64,000 nucleotides of DNA. Origin: Burkholderiaceae bacterium (GTDB taxonomy: Bacteria; Pseudomonadota; Gammaproteobacteria; Burkholderiales; Burkholderiaceae_B). The position numbers were made by a program, and so were the translations under genes. This document shows positions 47,102 through 55,792 of the stretch, in pieces; position 1 is the first letter of the stretch; every line of letters starts with the position of its first letter. The notes under the pieces were generated by a model. It saw only the letters and a program-made list of their open reading frames with translations, made no database searches and was not told the origin of the DNA. The stretch is taken from the NCBI GenBank assembly GCA_017983955.1, contig JAGOAJ010000005.1, forward strand, positions 62,001 to 126,000, written 5' to 3'.

Positions 47102-48031
47102 TTAAAACTTACCAATTTTTGGATGAGAAAAAATGGGAAGATTTACGCCCCAAGGTTCCATCTGACGCCTGATCCGCTGAACCGTGCTTACAAATATAGG
47201 CTTCTCCAGTTCCTCTACGGTGGCACCTAATCCTGCCTCCCAGGTAATGCGATCAACATCCATTTCAGCTTGAGATGCAGGATTGCTTGGGGCCAACCAA
47301 GGGCTGTGGTAACCGTTCAACTCAACCTTTTCCATCATTGATATAACGGCATCCTCTACTTGTTGAATTTCCTGCTTCGACATTTGAGGAATACGATAGT
47401 CAAGATAGCGCCAACCGAATGCGCAATGCCTAACCTCGTCGCGCATAATATGAGTACAAATTTGCTTGGCAACAGGATCTGGGGTTATATCAACCAGATG
47501 TCGAAATACATCAAAAGCGATTTCTTCAGCAGCGCACACCAAAGCAGCCAAAATTGCTTCGATGGACATATAGGGGTCTAGCGCCATCTTACGAACACCA
47601 TGCGTGGCAACAGAACCTTGAAAACCGGATTGCACAGGCTGCTCCATATAGCCGCCCAACAACTCAGCCATACGCACGCAAACCTCGGCATGTCGACTTT
47701 CCTCTTGCGTACGAATAGCAAAAAATAGCGGTAAATCAGGTGGGCAATCATCGTGGCAAAAGCGAATTTGAAGGATGGGGCTTTCTGCTAAAGCACCATA
47801 CTCACTCCATGCACGCCGACTCCAGTATTGCCTACCGGCATAACGCTGCTCTTCGGTGTATTTTGAAATATCAAATGCAGCCCAATCAATATCAACCCTT
47901 GGGTCCCACTGTTTGATAGTAGCCAATTGATATAGGTCACGAATTTTTGGTATGCGGACACCCAAATCTAATGGAAAGAAAGGTTTCTCGGTATCTAAAA
48001 TTGTTCTTGGATGCTCAATTACTGCGCTCAT
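47102..48031 (-). CDS. ferritin-like diiron oxygenase-type protein, function unknown
   Basis: A 309-residue protein of the ferritin/ribonucleotide-reductase-R2-like superfamily. A full ligand set is visible: E77 in WSEY, E111 and H114 in EESRH, E170 (or E169) in CAAEE, E199 and H202 in DEVRH. This E, ExxH, E, ExxH order is that of diiron oxygenases and N-oxygenases. No transmembrane or signal segment, so it is cytoplasmic. It sits just after a substrate-binding protein gene and ahead of a degenerate paralogue, importer and hydrolase genes. An oxygenase acting on the imported compound is inferred. The reaction is unknown. Confidence 0.78.
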   Translation of the reverse strand: MSAVIEHPRTILDTEKPFFPLDLGVRIPKIRDLYQLATIKQWDPRVDIDWAAFDISKYTEEQRYAGRQYWSRRAWSEYGALAESPILQIRFCHDDCPPDLPLFFAIRTQEESRHAEVCVRMAELLGGYMEQPVQSGFQGSVATHGVRKMALDPYMSIEAILAALVCAAEEIAFDVFRHLVDITPDPVAKQICTHIMRDEVRHCAFGWRYLDYRIPQMSKQEIQQVEDAVISMMEKVELNGYHSPWLAPSNPASQAEMDVDRITWEAGLGATVEELEKPIFVSTVQRIRRQMEPWGVNLPIFSHPKIGKF

Positions 48032-48078
48032 AAACCACCTCTATTATTTATTAATAAATATCTAAATAAATAGCAAGT

Positions 48079-49251
48079 TTAATAATCTTCCAGGCGAAAC
48101 TCACCATCTTGATATTTCAACATTACGATATCGCTTTTGGATAGTCCAGAATGTCGTTCTTTAGAAAAGTTAAAGACTCCACCCAAGCCTTTATAATTAG
48201 TTAATTGGCTTAGCTCTTGACTAACTTTCGTTTTATTAGCATTGGATTTTTCCACGGCTGTTCGTGCCAACATGATTGCATCATAGGTTTGCGCAACATA
48301 CTGATTAGGCTTACGGCCATACTTCTCTTCAAAACGCGCACTTAGTTTCTGTATTGTTTGCTTAATCGGATCAGCATCCGGCAAGTCATTGGCTACTGGA
48401 AACTTTACACTGACTAAGACCAAATCTTTTACAGAGCTTCCTGCTAACTTCATATATCTATGATCCACAAATCCATAACTATGGATTAGCGTAAGGTCGC
48501 CTAATCCAAGCTGATCTGCCTGCTTTATAAAAACAACACCGGCCGGCGTCACTGTCCAGCAAATAATTGCCTTCGCCCCACTATTTTTTATATTTGTCAG
48601 TTGCGGAGTAAGATCCGTATCTGCAGGGTTGAATGACTCGTATATAAATTCAAAATTTCTTTCTGCAGCCAGTTTTTTTGCTTGCTCTACAGCACTTTGA
48701 CCAAAACCGCTACTATCTGCCAAAAGGGCAACCTTGTTTATTCCTTTTTTCTCTAGATAATCAAGAACCCTATTAATAACTTGGTCGTCATCAACTGTAC
48801 TTTTAAAAACATTCTGTCGGCTTTCAACAGGATTTATTATCTGCATGCTTCCTTCAGTTGAAATAAAAGGAATTTCTGCTCTTTCAATAATTGGTGCCAT
48901 GGCCATAGCAATGCCACTCATATTTCCGCCGCCAACCATTATGTCAACGCCATCTTGAGACAAAAGGCGTCGTGTCGCGTTAATTGCTTTTGCTGTTTGA
49001 CTTTCGGCATCGTAAAATGTCCACTTGACATTCTCACCAAGGATGCCACCCGAGGCATTAATGTCCTCTATGGCCATTTCCATGCCTGCCTTCATATCTT
49101 CGCCTAAAAAGGCACCGGGACCTGTTAATGACAAAATAGATCCTATATGAGTAGGCTTTGCCTGCGCCACCTGGACAGAACCGAACATGACCCCTGCAGA
49201 TACAACACAAGCAGTCATTAAATTTGTATATTTATTTTTTATCCAAAGCAT
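48079..49251 (-). CDS. branched-chain amino acid-type ABC transporter substrate-binding protein (system 2)
   Basis: Periplasmic binding protein, 390 residues. The signal peptide reads MLWIKNKYTNLMTACVVSAG and ends about AQA; then IGSILSLTGPGAFLGEDMKAGMEMAIEDIN. I chose the ATG at 49251 because GGAGA lies at the right distance; a start four codons upstream is possible. It is the first gene of the operon downstream of the GntR gene and belongs to the LIV transport family. AT-rich. Ligand unknown. Confidence 0.9.
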   Translation of the reverse strand: MLWIKNKYTNLMTACVVSAGVMFGSVQVAQAKPTHIGSILSLTGPGAFLGEDMKAGMEMAIEDINASGGILGENVKWTFYDAESQTAKAINATRRLLSQDGVDIMVGGGNMSGIAMAMAPIIERAEIPFISTEGSMQIINPVESRQNVFKSTVDDDQVINRVLDYLEKKGINKVALLADSSGFGQSAVEQAKKLAAERNFEFIYESFNPADTDLTPQLTNIKNSGAKAIICWTVTPAGVVFIKQADQLGLGDLTLIHSYGFVDHRYMKLAGSSVKDLVLVSVKFPVANDLPDADPIKQTIQKLSARFEEKYGRKPNQYVAQTYDAIMLARTAVEKSNANKTKVSQELSQLTNYKGLGGVFNFSKERHSGLSKSDIVMLKYQDGEFRLEDY

Positions 49252-49279
49252 GTTTATCTCCAAATATTAATTTAATTAT

Positions 49280-50122
49280 TTATACAGCACGAATTACTTG
49301 CTTTTTGAATTCCAACTTATCAGTTATTTTATTTTCTGCAACACTATTTTCACTTAACGGAACATGAATCGAGTACCTAACTTGATCAGACCTGTAATAT
49401 GATGTTCCAGACATTACCGGTCTGTTTTCCACATCGTAATAAATCAAACTTCTTCGCAATATAGGATCACCGGTAATAAGGTCAAGATAGTCAGCATGCT
49501 CAACCTGAACAGCAGCAGCCTCTACCGTCAGCTTTCCATAGGACAAATCAATATGATTATTCATCAGCCCAAGCAATGAGCCCGCCGAAACTTGTTTTTT
49601 ACTCAATGAATCTATTATTTTTACTGGGATGAAACGGTAATCTATAGAAATAGGAACTTGTTTTACTTTTCGCAGCCGAATAATGCTCCAGACCAGTTCA
49701 TCGCTTTGCAGTTGCAGCTCTTCGGACACATGCACAGGACAGGGCTGTTTTACACAGGCCAGTACCTTAAGCTTCAGCAATTGACCGGCATCCGCCCACT
49801 GATCAACAAAGTCCTTAGTCAAGCTAAACCGTTCTTCAACTTTCTTTCCGCACACGAAAGTACCCGAGCCGCGGGCACGCCTTAAGTACCCCCCATCCAC
49901 CAACTCCTGAACAGCCTGCCGCACTGTCATGCGGCTGACACCAAAATATTCGCTAAGCTCCTGGTCTGTGTAGAAGCGATCACTCGCGTCTTTCCAATTA
50001 AGCACAACCGAAAGAAGACGGCGCTTTACCTGTTCGTACAAAGGCAAAGGCGATTGACGATCCAACGTAATAATTTGCTTATGCATAGACCCCTCGCCAT
50101 CCATGTGTTTGACTTGATCCAT
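49280..50122 (-). CDS. GntR-family transcriptional regulator (HutC/UTRA subfamily)
   Basis: Regulator of 280 residues at most. The winged helix is TDQELSEYFGVSRMTVRQAVQELVDGGYLRRARGSGTFV (split at residues about 55-95), followed by a UTRA effector domain. The true start may be 50086, where GAGGGG precedes MHKQIITLD, rather than 50122. It lies 28 bp ahead of the binding-protein gene on the same strand and is divergent from the 451-residue gene. It probably represses both units until an operon substrate or product binds. Confidence 0.9.
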   Translation of the reverse strand: MDQVKHMDGEGSMHKQIITLDRQSPLPLYEQVKRRLLSVVLNWKDASDRFYTDQELSEYFGVSRMTVRQAVQELVDGGYLRRARGSGTFVCGKKVEERFSLTKDFVDQWADAGQLLKLKVLACVKQPCPVHVSEELQLQSDELVWSIIRLRKVKQVPISIDYRFIPVKIIDSLSKKQVSAGSLLGLMNNHIDLSYGKLTVEAAAVQVEHADYLDLITGDPILRRSLIYYDVENRPVMSGTSYYRSDQVRYSIHVPLSENSVAENKITDKLEFKKQVIRAV

Positions 50123-50157
50123 CTTGATTTTTCCGTCGCAAAGTTGTCTAATTGTCT

Positions 50158-50174
50158 ATATCTTAAGATATCTT
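50158..50174. promoter_or_regulatory. palindromic candidate operator between gntR and the divergent gene
   Basis: ATATCTTAAGATAT at 50158-50171 is a perfect 14-bp palindrome, overlapping a second, AAGATATCTT at 50165-50174. Two TGTCTA repeats lie just to the left (50144-50158). The location within the divergent promoter fits GntR binding. Inferred. Confidence 0.55.
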
Positions 50175-50200
50175 AAAAATAGCGTCAAGGAGATCCTCAA

Positions 50201-51556
50201 GTGAACATTGCGACCATAGGCTTGGCCCATCACTGCCTAACGCCCCCATCAATTTTGCAGCTTTCGTTCATGGAACCGGCAGAGCTAGGGGATATCGATA
50301 CAGTTGTCTGGAACATAGAGGCCTTACTACCAGCTATTCAAAATGACCTAGAACAAACCAACCCTAAGGTTTTAAGCGTCAAGGGATCCGAACAGCTTTT
50401 AGCCAAGTCACGTCACTGGAGGTATCAGTTTGAAAAGCTGCTGCTAAAAGGCGGCACTATCATTGCTTTTTTGCCTCCTGCTGAAGAAATAGGCATACAT
50501 ACACTGCAAGAAATAATGCCCTACGAGCTGCTGGAACCTTTACCGTCAGTAAGGCTAGAGACCTTCCCTATAGAAGGCGCCTTACTTAGCTGCACCGCCG
50601 GTGAACCCTTTCGCTCACTGTTCGAAAGCATTAGTCCGCTGCTTATGCCTATTGTTGCTTTGAACAATCATCCAGGAACATCCATCCTGCATGACACAGA
50701 AGGACAGGTTCTGGCCTGCTACCACGCACTAACACCAGGGCGAATTATTTTTCTTCCAGCCCTAAACCAATCAATGTGGGCCGAAGGCACGCTCTGCTCC
50801 GAGTTTTTCACCTCTGTGCAGCGCTGCATAGAGCGGTTTGGCCAAACCGTTGGGATAAGCAATGCACGATGGTTAAATGATTACGCTCTTGATGCTGAAC
50901 AAGCTCTTTTTCTTGAACGATCAGCATCCATTCGAAAGCTGGGACTATTACAAGAACAAATACAAAACATAGAAGTAAAGATTAGTCAGCAAAGCTTCTT
51001 TAAGCAGCTTATTGGCGGCGAAGGACCCGGTGTCTACACTGCCGTTGCCGAACTATTTCGTCGCCAAGGGGCATTTGTTCAATCAGACTGGATTTCTGAC
51101 AAGCTATTAATTGTGGAGCTTACTGATAGCTACCTGGCAGTACAAATGCGACTGGCTGACGAACCCATCGACCAGGACTACCTAAAAAACCTAGGCAGCG
51201 CGCAAGCCAGGATCAGCGATTATTTTGGTCGTCCAGTAAAGATACTGGTGGCTGACTTCTCACAAAATGGCCTTGCACTGCCTGATCGCAGGCCCCTAAA
51301 AGACGAATCACAGAAAACTCAACAGCATGGTTTTTTATTTATTGAAGGGTCTCAGCTTTATGGATGGCATCTGGAGCCAGAAAAACAAGGTATTGATCGC
51401 TGGGTAAGTCGCCTTCGCGAACACGACTCAAGCTACACCGAACAGCTATCAGCCATTGTGAAATTCAATTTAGTACCCGCTAAGGTTTTAGCTCCGCACC
51501 TAACAGCCAAGACGAGTCACCACACTATGCCCGCCTACGATACTTTTGAACGATAG
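50201..51556 (+). CDS. protein of unknown function with a degenerate restriction-endonuclease-like C-terminal domain
   Basis: A 451-residue cytoplasmic protein starting at GTG 50201 behind AAGGAG. I do not recognise it as a whole. Residues 1-220 look like an alpha/beta domain of the ThuA or glutamine-amidotransferase type (LLLKGGTIIAFLPP at about 80-93). A short coiled coil follows (240-265). Then LIGGEGPGVYTAVAELFRRQG and SDKLLIVELTDSYLAVQM (299-316) have the shape of a PD-(D/E)xK nuclease fold. There D300 is kept, but the E-x-K positions are Val and Met, so it should be inactive. Divergent from gntR and likely co-regulated with the diiron operon. Confidence 0.6.
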   Translation: MNIATIGLAHHCLTPPSILQLSFMEPAELGDIDTVVWNIEALLPAIQNDLEQTNPKVLSVKGSEQLLAKSRHWRYQFEKLLLKGGTIIAFLPPAEEIGIHTLQEIMPYELLEPLPSVRLETFPIEGALLSCTAGEPFRSLFESISPLLMPIVALNNHPGTSILHDTEGQVLACYHALTPGRIIFLPALNQSMWAEGTLCSEFFTSVQRCIERFGQTVGISNARWLNDYALDAEQALFLERSASIRKLGLLQEQIQNIEVKISQQSFFKQLIGGEGPGVYTAVAELFRRQGAFVQSDWISDKLLIVELTDSYLAVQMRLADEPIDQDYLKNLGSAQARISDYFGRPVKILVADFSQNGLALPDRRPLKDESQKTQQHGFLFIEGSQLYGWHLEPEKQGIDRWVSRLREHDSSYTEQLSAIVKFNLVPAKVLAPHLTAKTSHHTMPAYDTFER

Positions 51557-51620
51557 AAGCAACTTTTTAACCAATTACAGGATACGATGAAGCCTATATT
51601 TATTCTTCTAGCCTATCCTG

Positions 51621-53795
51621 ATGTTGCACGGTTCCCAGTTACAGCGCTTTTTCCATAGCCACTACTTTTTCAGCGGTCTGCGTCAAGCCATAGGCGTGTT
51701 GTTGCCCGCCCTGTCTCTTAGCTGGCTATTCAACCTATACAGCGTAGGCATTATTGCCTCCGTGGGCGCCGCCTGTGTCGCTATCCTGGATCAGCCTGGC
51801 GGGCCGCGACGCTATGGCACCAATGGCATGCTGGGCGCTATATTGCTGGGCTCGGTAACCGCCGCCATCACTGGCCTGGCGTCTTCGCATCACATTGCCA
51901 TCTGGATGCTGGTGCCCCTACTGTGCTTTCTATTTTCTATGTTCACGGTGTTTGGCAAACAAGGCGGCCTGCTGGGCCTAGCCTGTTTGCTGATCATGAC
52001 CCTGACCATGCGCACGCCTCTGACGCCGCATGATGTCTTTCTGCACACCATCTGGTCGTTTCTGGGCGGCCTGTTCTACTTTGGCTACAGCTATTTGCTG
52101 CACCGCCTGTTCTGGCACCGCGAGGAACAACAAGCACTATCTGTCGCCTTGTTCGCCACGGCTGACTACATTGCTACCCGATCCACCTTCTACGACATGG
52201 ACAGCGATCTGGAGGATAGTTATCGTCGTCTGATACCCAGCCAGTCCGCCATGACAGAAAGCCACCAAGCGGCACGGGAGATGATATTACGCGAACTACC
52301 GCGAGGCCAGCAGCGCTGGAAGCGCTTCCAGGTATCGTCCCTGAATGTGTTTATTGACATGGTCGCCCTGATGGACACCATGGTAGCTACACATACAGAC
52401 TACGCCACCCTGCGCCGTGCACTGCCCGACAGCGATGTTCTGATGTTTGCCCGCGATGCCTTGCAAAAAACGGCTGATAACGTCGCCGAGATTGCACTGA
52501 CCATAGCCCGCAACCGGGTCGTTAAACTGCGTAGCGGCGTCAAGGCCGAGCTGCGTGCTATTGAATACGAGCTGGAAAAATACAAACGCAAGGGTCTGGC
52601 CGAAACCGAGCCCGAGGTCTACGCCCTGCTGGTGCAAATACTGCGCCGCCTGCGCAACGCCGCACGCATTGTGGCTCGCATGGCGACCCATACCCATAGC
52701 GCCACAGCCACCACCTTGGTAGACGAGCGGTTGGACAAATCCTTGGGCCGTTTTTTATCGCGTCAGGAATTTCGTCCCGGCCTGCTAACCAGCAACCTGC
52801 GCCTGGATTCACCACACTTTCGCTATGCCCTTAGGGTGGCCTCTGCAGCACTATTGGCCATGACCTTAAGTGCCGTACTGACCCAGCAAGAGGTAGTGCA
52901 AAAATTTGTCCCAGGCATGACCTCGCATAGCTACTGGATCATACTGACCATTATTATCATTATGAAACCGGGCTTTGCGCTGACACGTCAGCGCAATGGC
53001 AAGCGACTGGCAGGCACCCTTATAGGGTGCGGCCTGGCGTTAGTCCTGTTTAACGTCACGGACAACCTGGACATTTATCTACTGGTGCTAGTCGTTACCA
53101 GCATACTGGGCTACAGCCTGATCCAGTTGAACTACATGATTTCCGGGATCTTCAACACCCTGTTTGTCTTGCTGGTGTTTCACTTTTTATCGCCGGGCTC
53201 GAACTTTGTGATTGGCGAGCGTCTGATGGACACGTTTATAGGCTGCATGCTGGCCTTGCTATGCAGCTACATACTGCCATGGTGGGAATATAATTTTATG
53301 GCATCGCTGGCTGCCGCAGCCAAAAAAGCCAATCATGAATTCCTGAAAACCGGCTTGCAGTACGCCGAATTAAGCCGTGAAAAGACACCCTTGGACCCCG
53401 AGCTGCACGAGGCCGACATGCGCTGGCGCGTTGCCCGCAAAAATGCCTACATCGCCTTCAGCAACTTTGCCTCGGCCTTTTATCGCATGATGGACGAGCC
53501 CATACGGCGCCAGCACCATGTCCCCGAACTAAACCATTTGCTTATACAGAATCACGTACTGGCATCCCAAATTAGCGCTGCCGTACCTATCTTGGCCACC
53601 TTGCCCACCGTGCCTGAAGGCATCGCAAAATCCCTGGAAGCCATAGAGCTTTATATGCAGGACCAGGACGCCGATCCGCCAGCCTCCATAGAGACCCAAG
53701 GCGAACTGGCCACCCTGGCCTACCCAATGCGACAAATGGTCAAGGCCGCGCAGTTAATACGTCAGGAAATGCGCGGGCTAGGACAGATGACCTGA
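51621..53795 (+). CDS. FUSC family inner-membrane protein (YccS/fusaric-acid-resistance type)
   Basis: Membrane protein of 724 residues with two hydrophobic blocks (about 20-155 and 400-545), separated by a long helical cytoplasmic region, the YccS architecture. The FUSC-like segment SYWIILTIIIIMKPGFALTRQRNGKRLAGTLIG is clear. Family members are implicated in efflux of aromatic acids or in envelope biogenesis. No ribosome site is visible at this ATG. A 23-codon frame (51587-51658) behind CAGGA overlaps the start and might couple translation. Composition returns to that of the core genes here. Confidence 0.88.
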   Translation: MLHGSQLQRFFHSHYFFSGLRQAIGVLLPALSLSWLFNLYSVGIIASVGAACVAILDQPGGPRRYGTNGMLGAILLGSVTAAITGLASSHHIAIWMLVPLLCFLFSMFTVFGKQGGLLGLACLLIMTLTMRTPLTPHDVFLHTIWSFLGGLFYFGYSYLLHRLFWHREEQQALSVALFATADYIATRSTFYDMDSDLEDSYRRLIPSQSAMTESHQAAREMILRELPRGQQRWKRFQVSSLNVFIDMVALMDTMVATHTDYATLRRALPDSDVLMFARDALQKTADNVAEIALTIARNRVVKLRSGVKAELRAIEYELEKYKRKGLAETEPEVYALLVQILRRLRNAARIVARMATHTHSATATTLVDERLDKSLGRFLSRQEFRPGLLTSNLRLDSPHFRYALRVASAALLAMTLSAVLTQQEVVQKFVPGMTSHSYWIILTIIIIMKPGFALTRQRNGKRLAGTLIGCGLALVLFNVTDNLDIYLLVLVVTSILGYSLIQLNYMISGIFNTLFVLLVFHFLSPGSNFVIGERLMDTFIGCMLALLCSYILPWWEYNFMASLAAAAKKANHEFLKTGLQYAELSREKTPLDPELHEADMRWRVARKNAYIAFSNFASAFYRMMDEPIRRQHHVPELNHLLIQNHVLASQISAAVPILATLPTVPEGIAKSLEAIELYMQDQDADPPASIETQGELATLAYPMRQMVKAAQLIRQEMRGLGQMT

Positions 53796-53830
53796 AAGCC
53801 AGTGCAGCACAAGTCTATGCGGATTCGCAG

Positions 53831-54628
53831 TTAATCCGCAGCCAGCGCCCGGCGAAATACCAATCTATCAGGGGTAGACTGTGATGCCTCCCAGGCATAC
53901 CCTGCACTATCGAAGCCTTGCAGCCCCTTGGGGTCAGTGATTTTGTGATCGATGGCGTAGCGCGCCATCAAGCCACGCGCCCGCTTGGCATGGAAACTGA
54001 TGATTTTCCACACACCATTTTTATAATCCTGAAATACACACTGAACCACGCGCGCCTGTAGCGCCTTCAGGTCTACCGCCTTGAAGTATTCCTCGGAGGC
54101 CAGGTTCAAAACGACGGGCTGAGCAGAGGATGAGCGGCCAGGATTCTGCTGCAAATGCTGATTCAGGTAGTCGGCGATTGTGGTGCCCCACCAGCTATAC
54201 AAACCCACGCCAGCGTCTGTGTGTAGCCGTGTACCCATTTCCAGTCGATAAGGCTGCATCAGATCCAGCGGACGCAATACACCATATAAGCCACTAAGTA
54301 TGGCTAGATGCTGTTGCGCCCACTGCAGCTGCTTGTCAGATAAGCTTGAAGCGTCCAGACCAGCGTACACATCGCCATTAAACGCCAGGATGGCCTGACG
54401 CGAATTCGTTAGATTAAATTCTGGCACCCATGCGGCGTAACGCTGGGCATTGAGTTGCGCCAGCGGCTCGCTAAGCTTCATCAAGCTGGCAATTTCGGAT
54501 GCAGGCTTTTGCTTGAGCACCTTGATTAGCCCTTGCGCCTGTTCAACAAACTGAGGCTGGCTATGCAAAGTGGTACGCACCACCGAGTCGTAGTCCAGTT
54601 TCTTGGCGGGGGATAACAGAATCAACAT
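53831..54628 (-). CDS. yaaA: peroxide stress protein YaaA
   Basis: Cytoplasmic DUF328/UPF0246 protein, 265 residues. It begins MLILLSPAKKLDYDS and has FNGDVYAGLDASSL, ILSGLYGVLRPLDLMQPYRLEMGTRL and ISFHAKRARGLMARY, all conserved. In E. coli it lowers free iron and DNA damage during peroxide stress. Monocistronic, behind the bdhA terminator. Convergent with the FUSC gene. Confidence 0.95.
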   Translation of the reverse strand: MLILLSPAKKLDYDSVVRTTLHSQPQFVEQAQGLIKVLKQKPASEIASLMKLSEPLAQLNAQRYAAWVPEFNLTNSRQAILAFNGDVYAGLDASSLSDKQLQWAQQHLAILSGLYGVLRPLDLMQPYRLEMGTRLHTDAGVGLYSWWGTTIADYLNQHLQQNPGRSSSAQPVVLNLASEEYFKAVDLKALQARVVQCVFQDYKNGVWKIISFHAKRARGLMARYAIDHKITDPKGLQGFDSAGYAWEASQSTPDRLVFRRALAAD

Positions 54629-54658
54629 GCAATACCTTTTAAATCAACACTTAAACAC

Positions 54659-54697
54659 AGCCACGTGGGGCGCAATCTGTTTGTGCCCCACGTGGCT
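54659..54697 (-). terminator. hairpin after bdhA
   Basis: A perfect 13-bp stem (AGCCACGTGGGGC at 54659-54671 and its complement at 54685-54697) with a 13-base loop lies 34 bp after bdhA. There is no strong U tract, so termination efficiency is uncertain. Confidence 0.65.
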
Positions 54698-54730
54698 TAC
54701 CGCGCTTTAGCCTAGGAACCATGACCACGT

Positions 54731-55513
54731 CTAGCGGGCCGTCCAGCCGCCATCTAACGTCAGCGTAGTACCTGTCATCTGATCGGCTACTTCCGAGGCC
54801 AGAAACACCGCTGCGCCACCCAGTTGCCCAGGCGTCACGAACTGCAGCGAAGGCTGTTTTTCAGCCAGCAAGTCACGGGCGGCGGTTTCAATATCTGTGC
54901 CATTCTTTTGGGCCAACGCCTGAATTTGAGCCTCGACCAAAGGTGTACGCACCCAGCCAGGACAAATGGCGTTACAAGTAACGCCATTACCCGCATTTTC
55001 CAAGGCGGTTACCTTGGTCAAGCCCACTACGCCATGTTTGGCTGCCACATAGGCCGACTTGTTGACCGAGGCCACCTGGCCATGCACCGAGGCAATATTG
55101 ATAATGCGTCCCCAACCTTGCTTTTGCATATAGGGCAAAGCGGCGGCCGTACCATGGAATACCGCAGACAAGTTCAAGGCAATAATGGCATCCCAGCGAT
55201 CAACGGGGAAGTCTTCTATGGGGCTAACGTGCTGAATACCTGCATTGTTCACCAGAATATCTATGCTGCCCAAGGCTTTTACAGCATCATCAATAAAGTG
55301 ACGCGTAGCCTCTGGCTGCATCAGGTCGGCATTGATGTAAACCGCCTTCACGGCGAATTCCAGCTCGATGTTGATGCGTTCTTTTTCTATGACCGCCGGA
55401 TCACCAAAGCCATTTAGCACCACGTTGGCTCCGTTGGATGCCAGTTCACGCGCAACGGCCAAGCCAATACCACTGGTTGAGCCTGTAATGACTGCATTCT
55501 TACCTGTAAGCAT
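54731..55513 (-). CDS. bdhA: 3-hydroxybutyrate dehydrogenase
   Basis: Short-chain dehydrogenase oxidising (R)-3-hydroxybutyrate to acetoacetate with NAD, a step of PHB mobilisation. The 260-residue protein has the NAD motif ITGSTSGIGLAVAREL, the family-specific NNAGIQHVSPIEDFP, and the catalytic Ser, Tyr and Lys in IASVHGQ and SAYVAAKHG. The CPGWVRTPLVEAQI segment fits known BDH. Together with the phasin it points to PHB metabolism. Confidence 0.94.
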   Translation of the reverse strand: MLTGKNAVITGSTSGIGLAVARELASNGANVVLNGFGDPAVIEKERINIELEFAVKAVYINADLMQPEATRHFIDDAVKALGSIDILVNNAGIQHVSPIEDFPVDRWDAIIALNLSAVFHGTAAALPYMQKQGWGRIINIASVHGQVASVNKSAYVAAKHGVVGLTKVTALENAGNGVTCNAICPGWVRTPLVEAQIQALAQKNGTDIETAARDLLAEKQPSLQFVTPGQLGGAAVFLASEVADQMTGTTLTLDGGWTAR

Positions 55514-55690
55514 GTTCTTCCTTTCCTATGTGGTCCAAAATAGCGTACACCGTAGTGTACCGCCACCCTGGTTCCAAGTGCCCGGGATATGGATTAGGAG
55601 TTTTTTAGTTTTTTTGCTAGAATTGCGGCCTTACTTGCCCAGCAAGCCACCTTCGACCCGGTGATTTGCATTTGTAGTCAGGCAAGCTTA

Positions 55691-55780
55691 GGACAGGTGG
55701 CAGAGTGGTCGAATGCGCTGGACTCGAAATCCAGTGTACGTTTAGGCGTACCGTGAGTTCGAATCTCACCCTGTCCGCCA
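55691..55780 (+). tRNA. tRNA-Ser(CGA)
   Basis: A 90-base tRNA with encoded CCA. The acceptor stem GGACAGG pairs with CCTGTCC. The anticodon arm CTGGA-CTCGAAA-TCCAG gives anticodon CGA. A long variable arm is present (TGTACGTTTAGGCGTACCG). A TAGAAT box at about 55618-55623 could be its -10 element. Confidence 0.96.
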
Positions 55781-55792
55781 CTCAGATTACGC

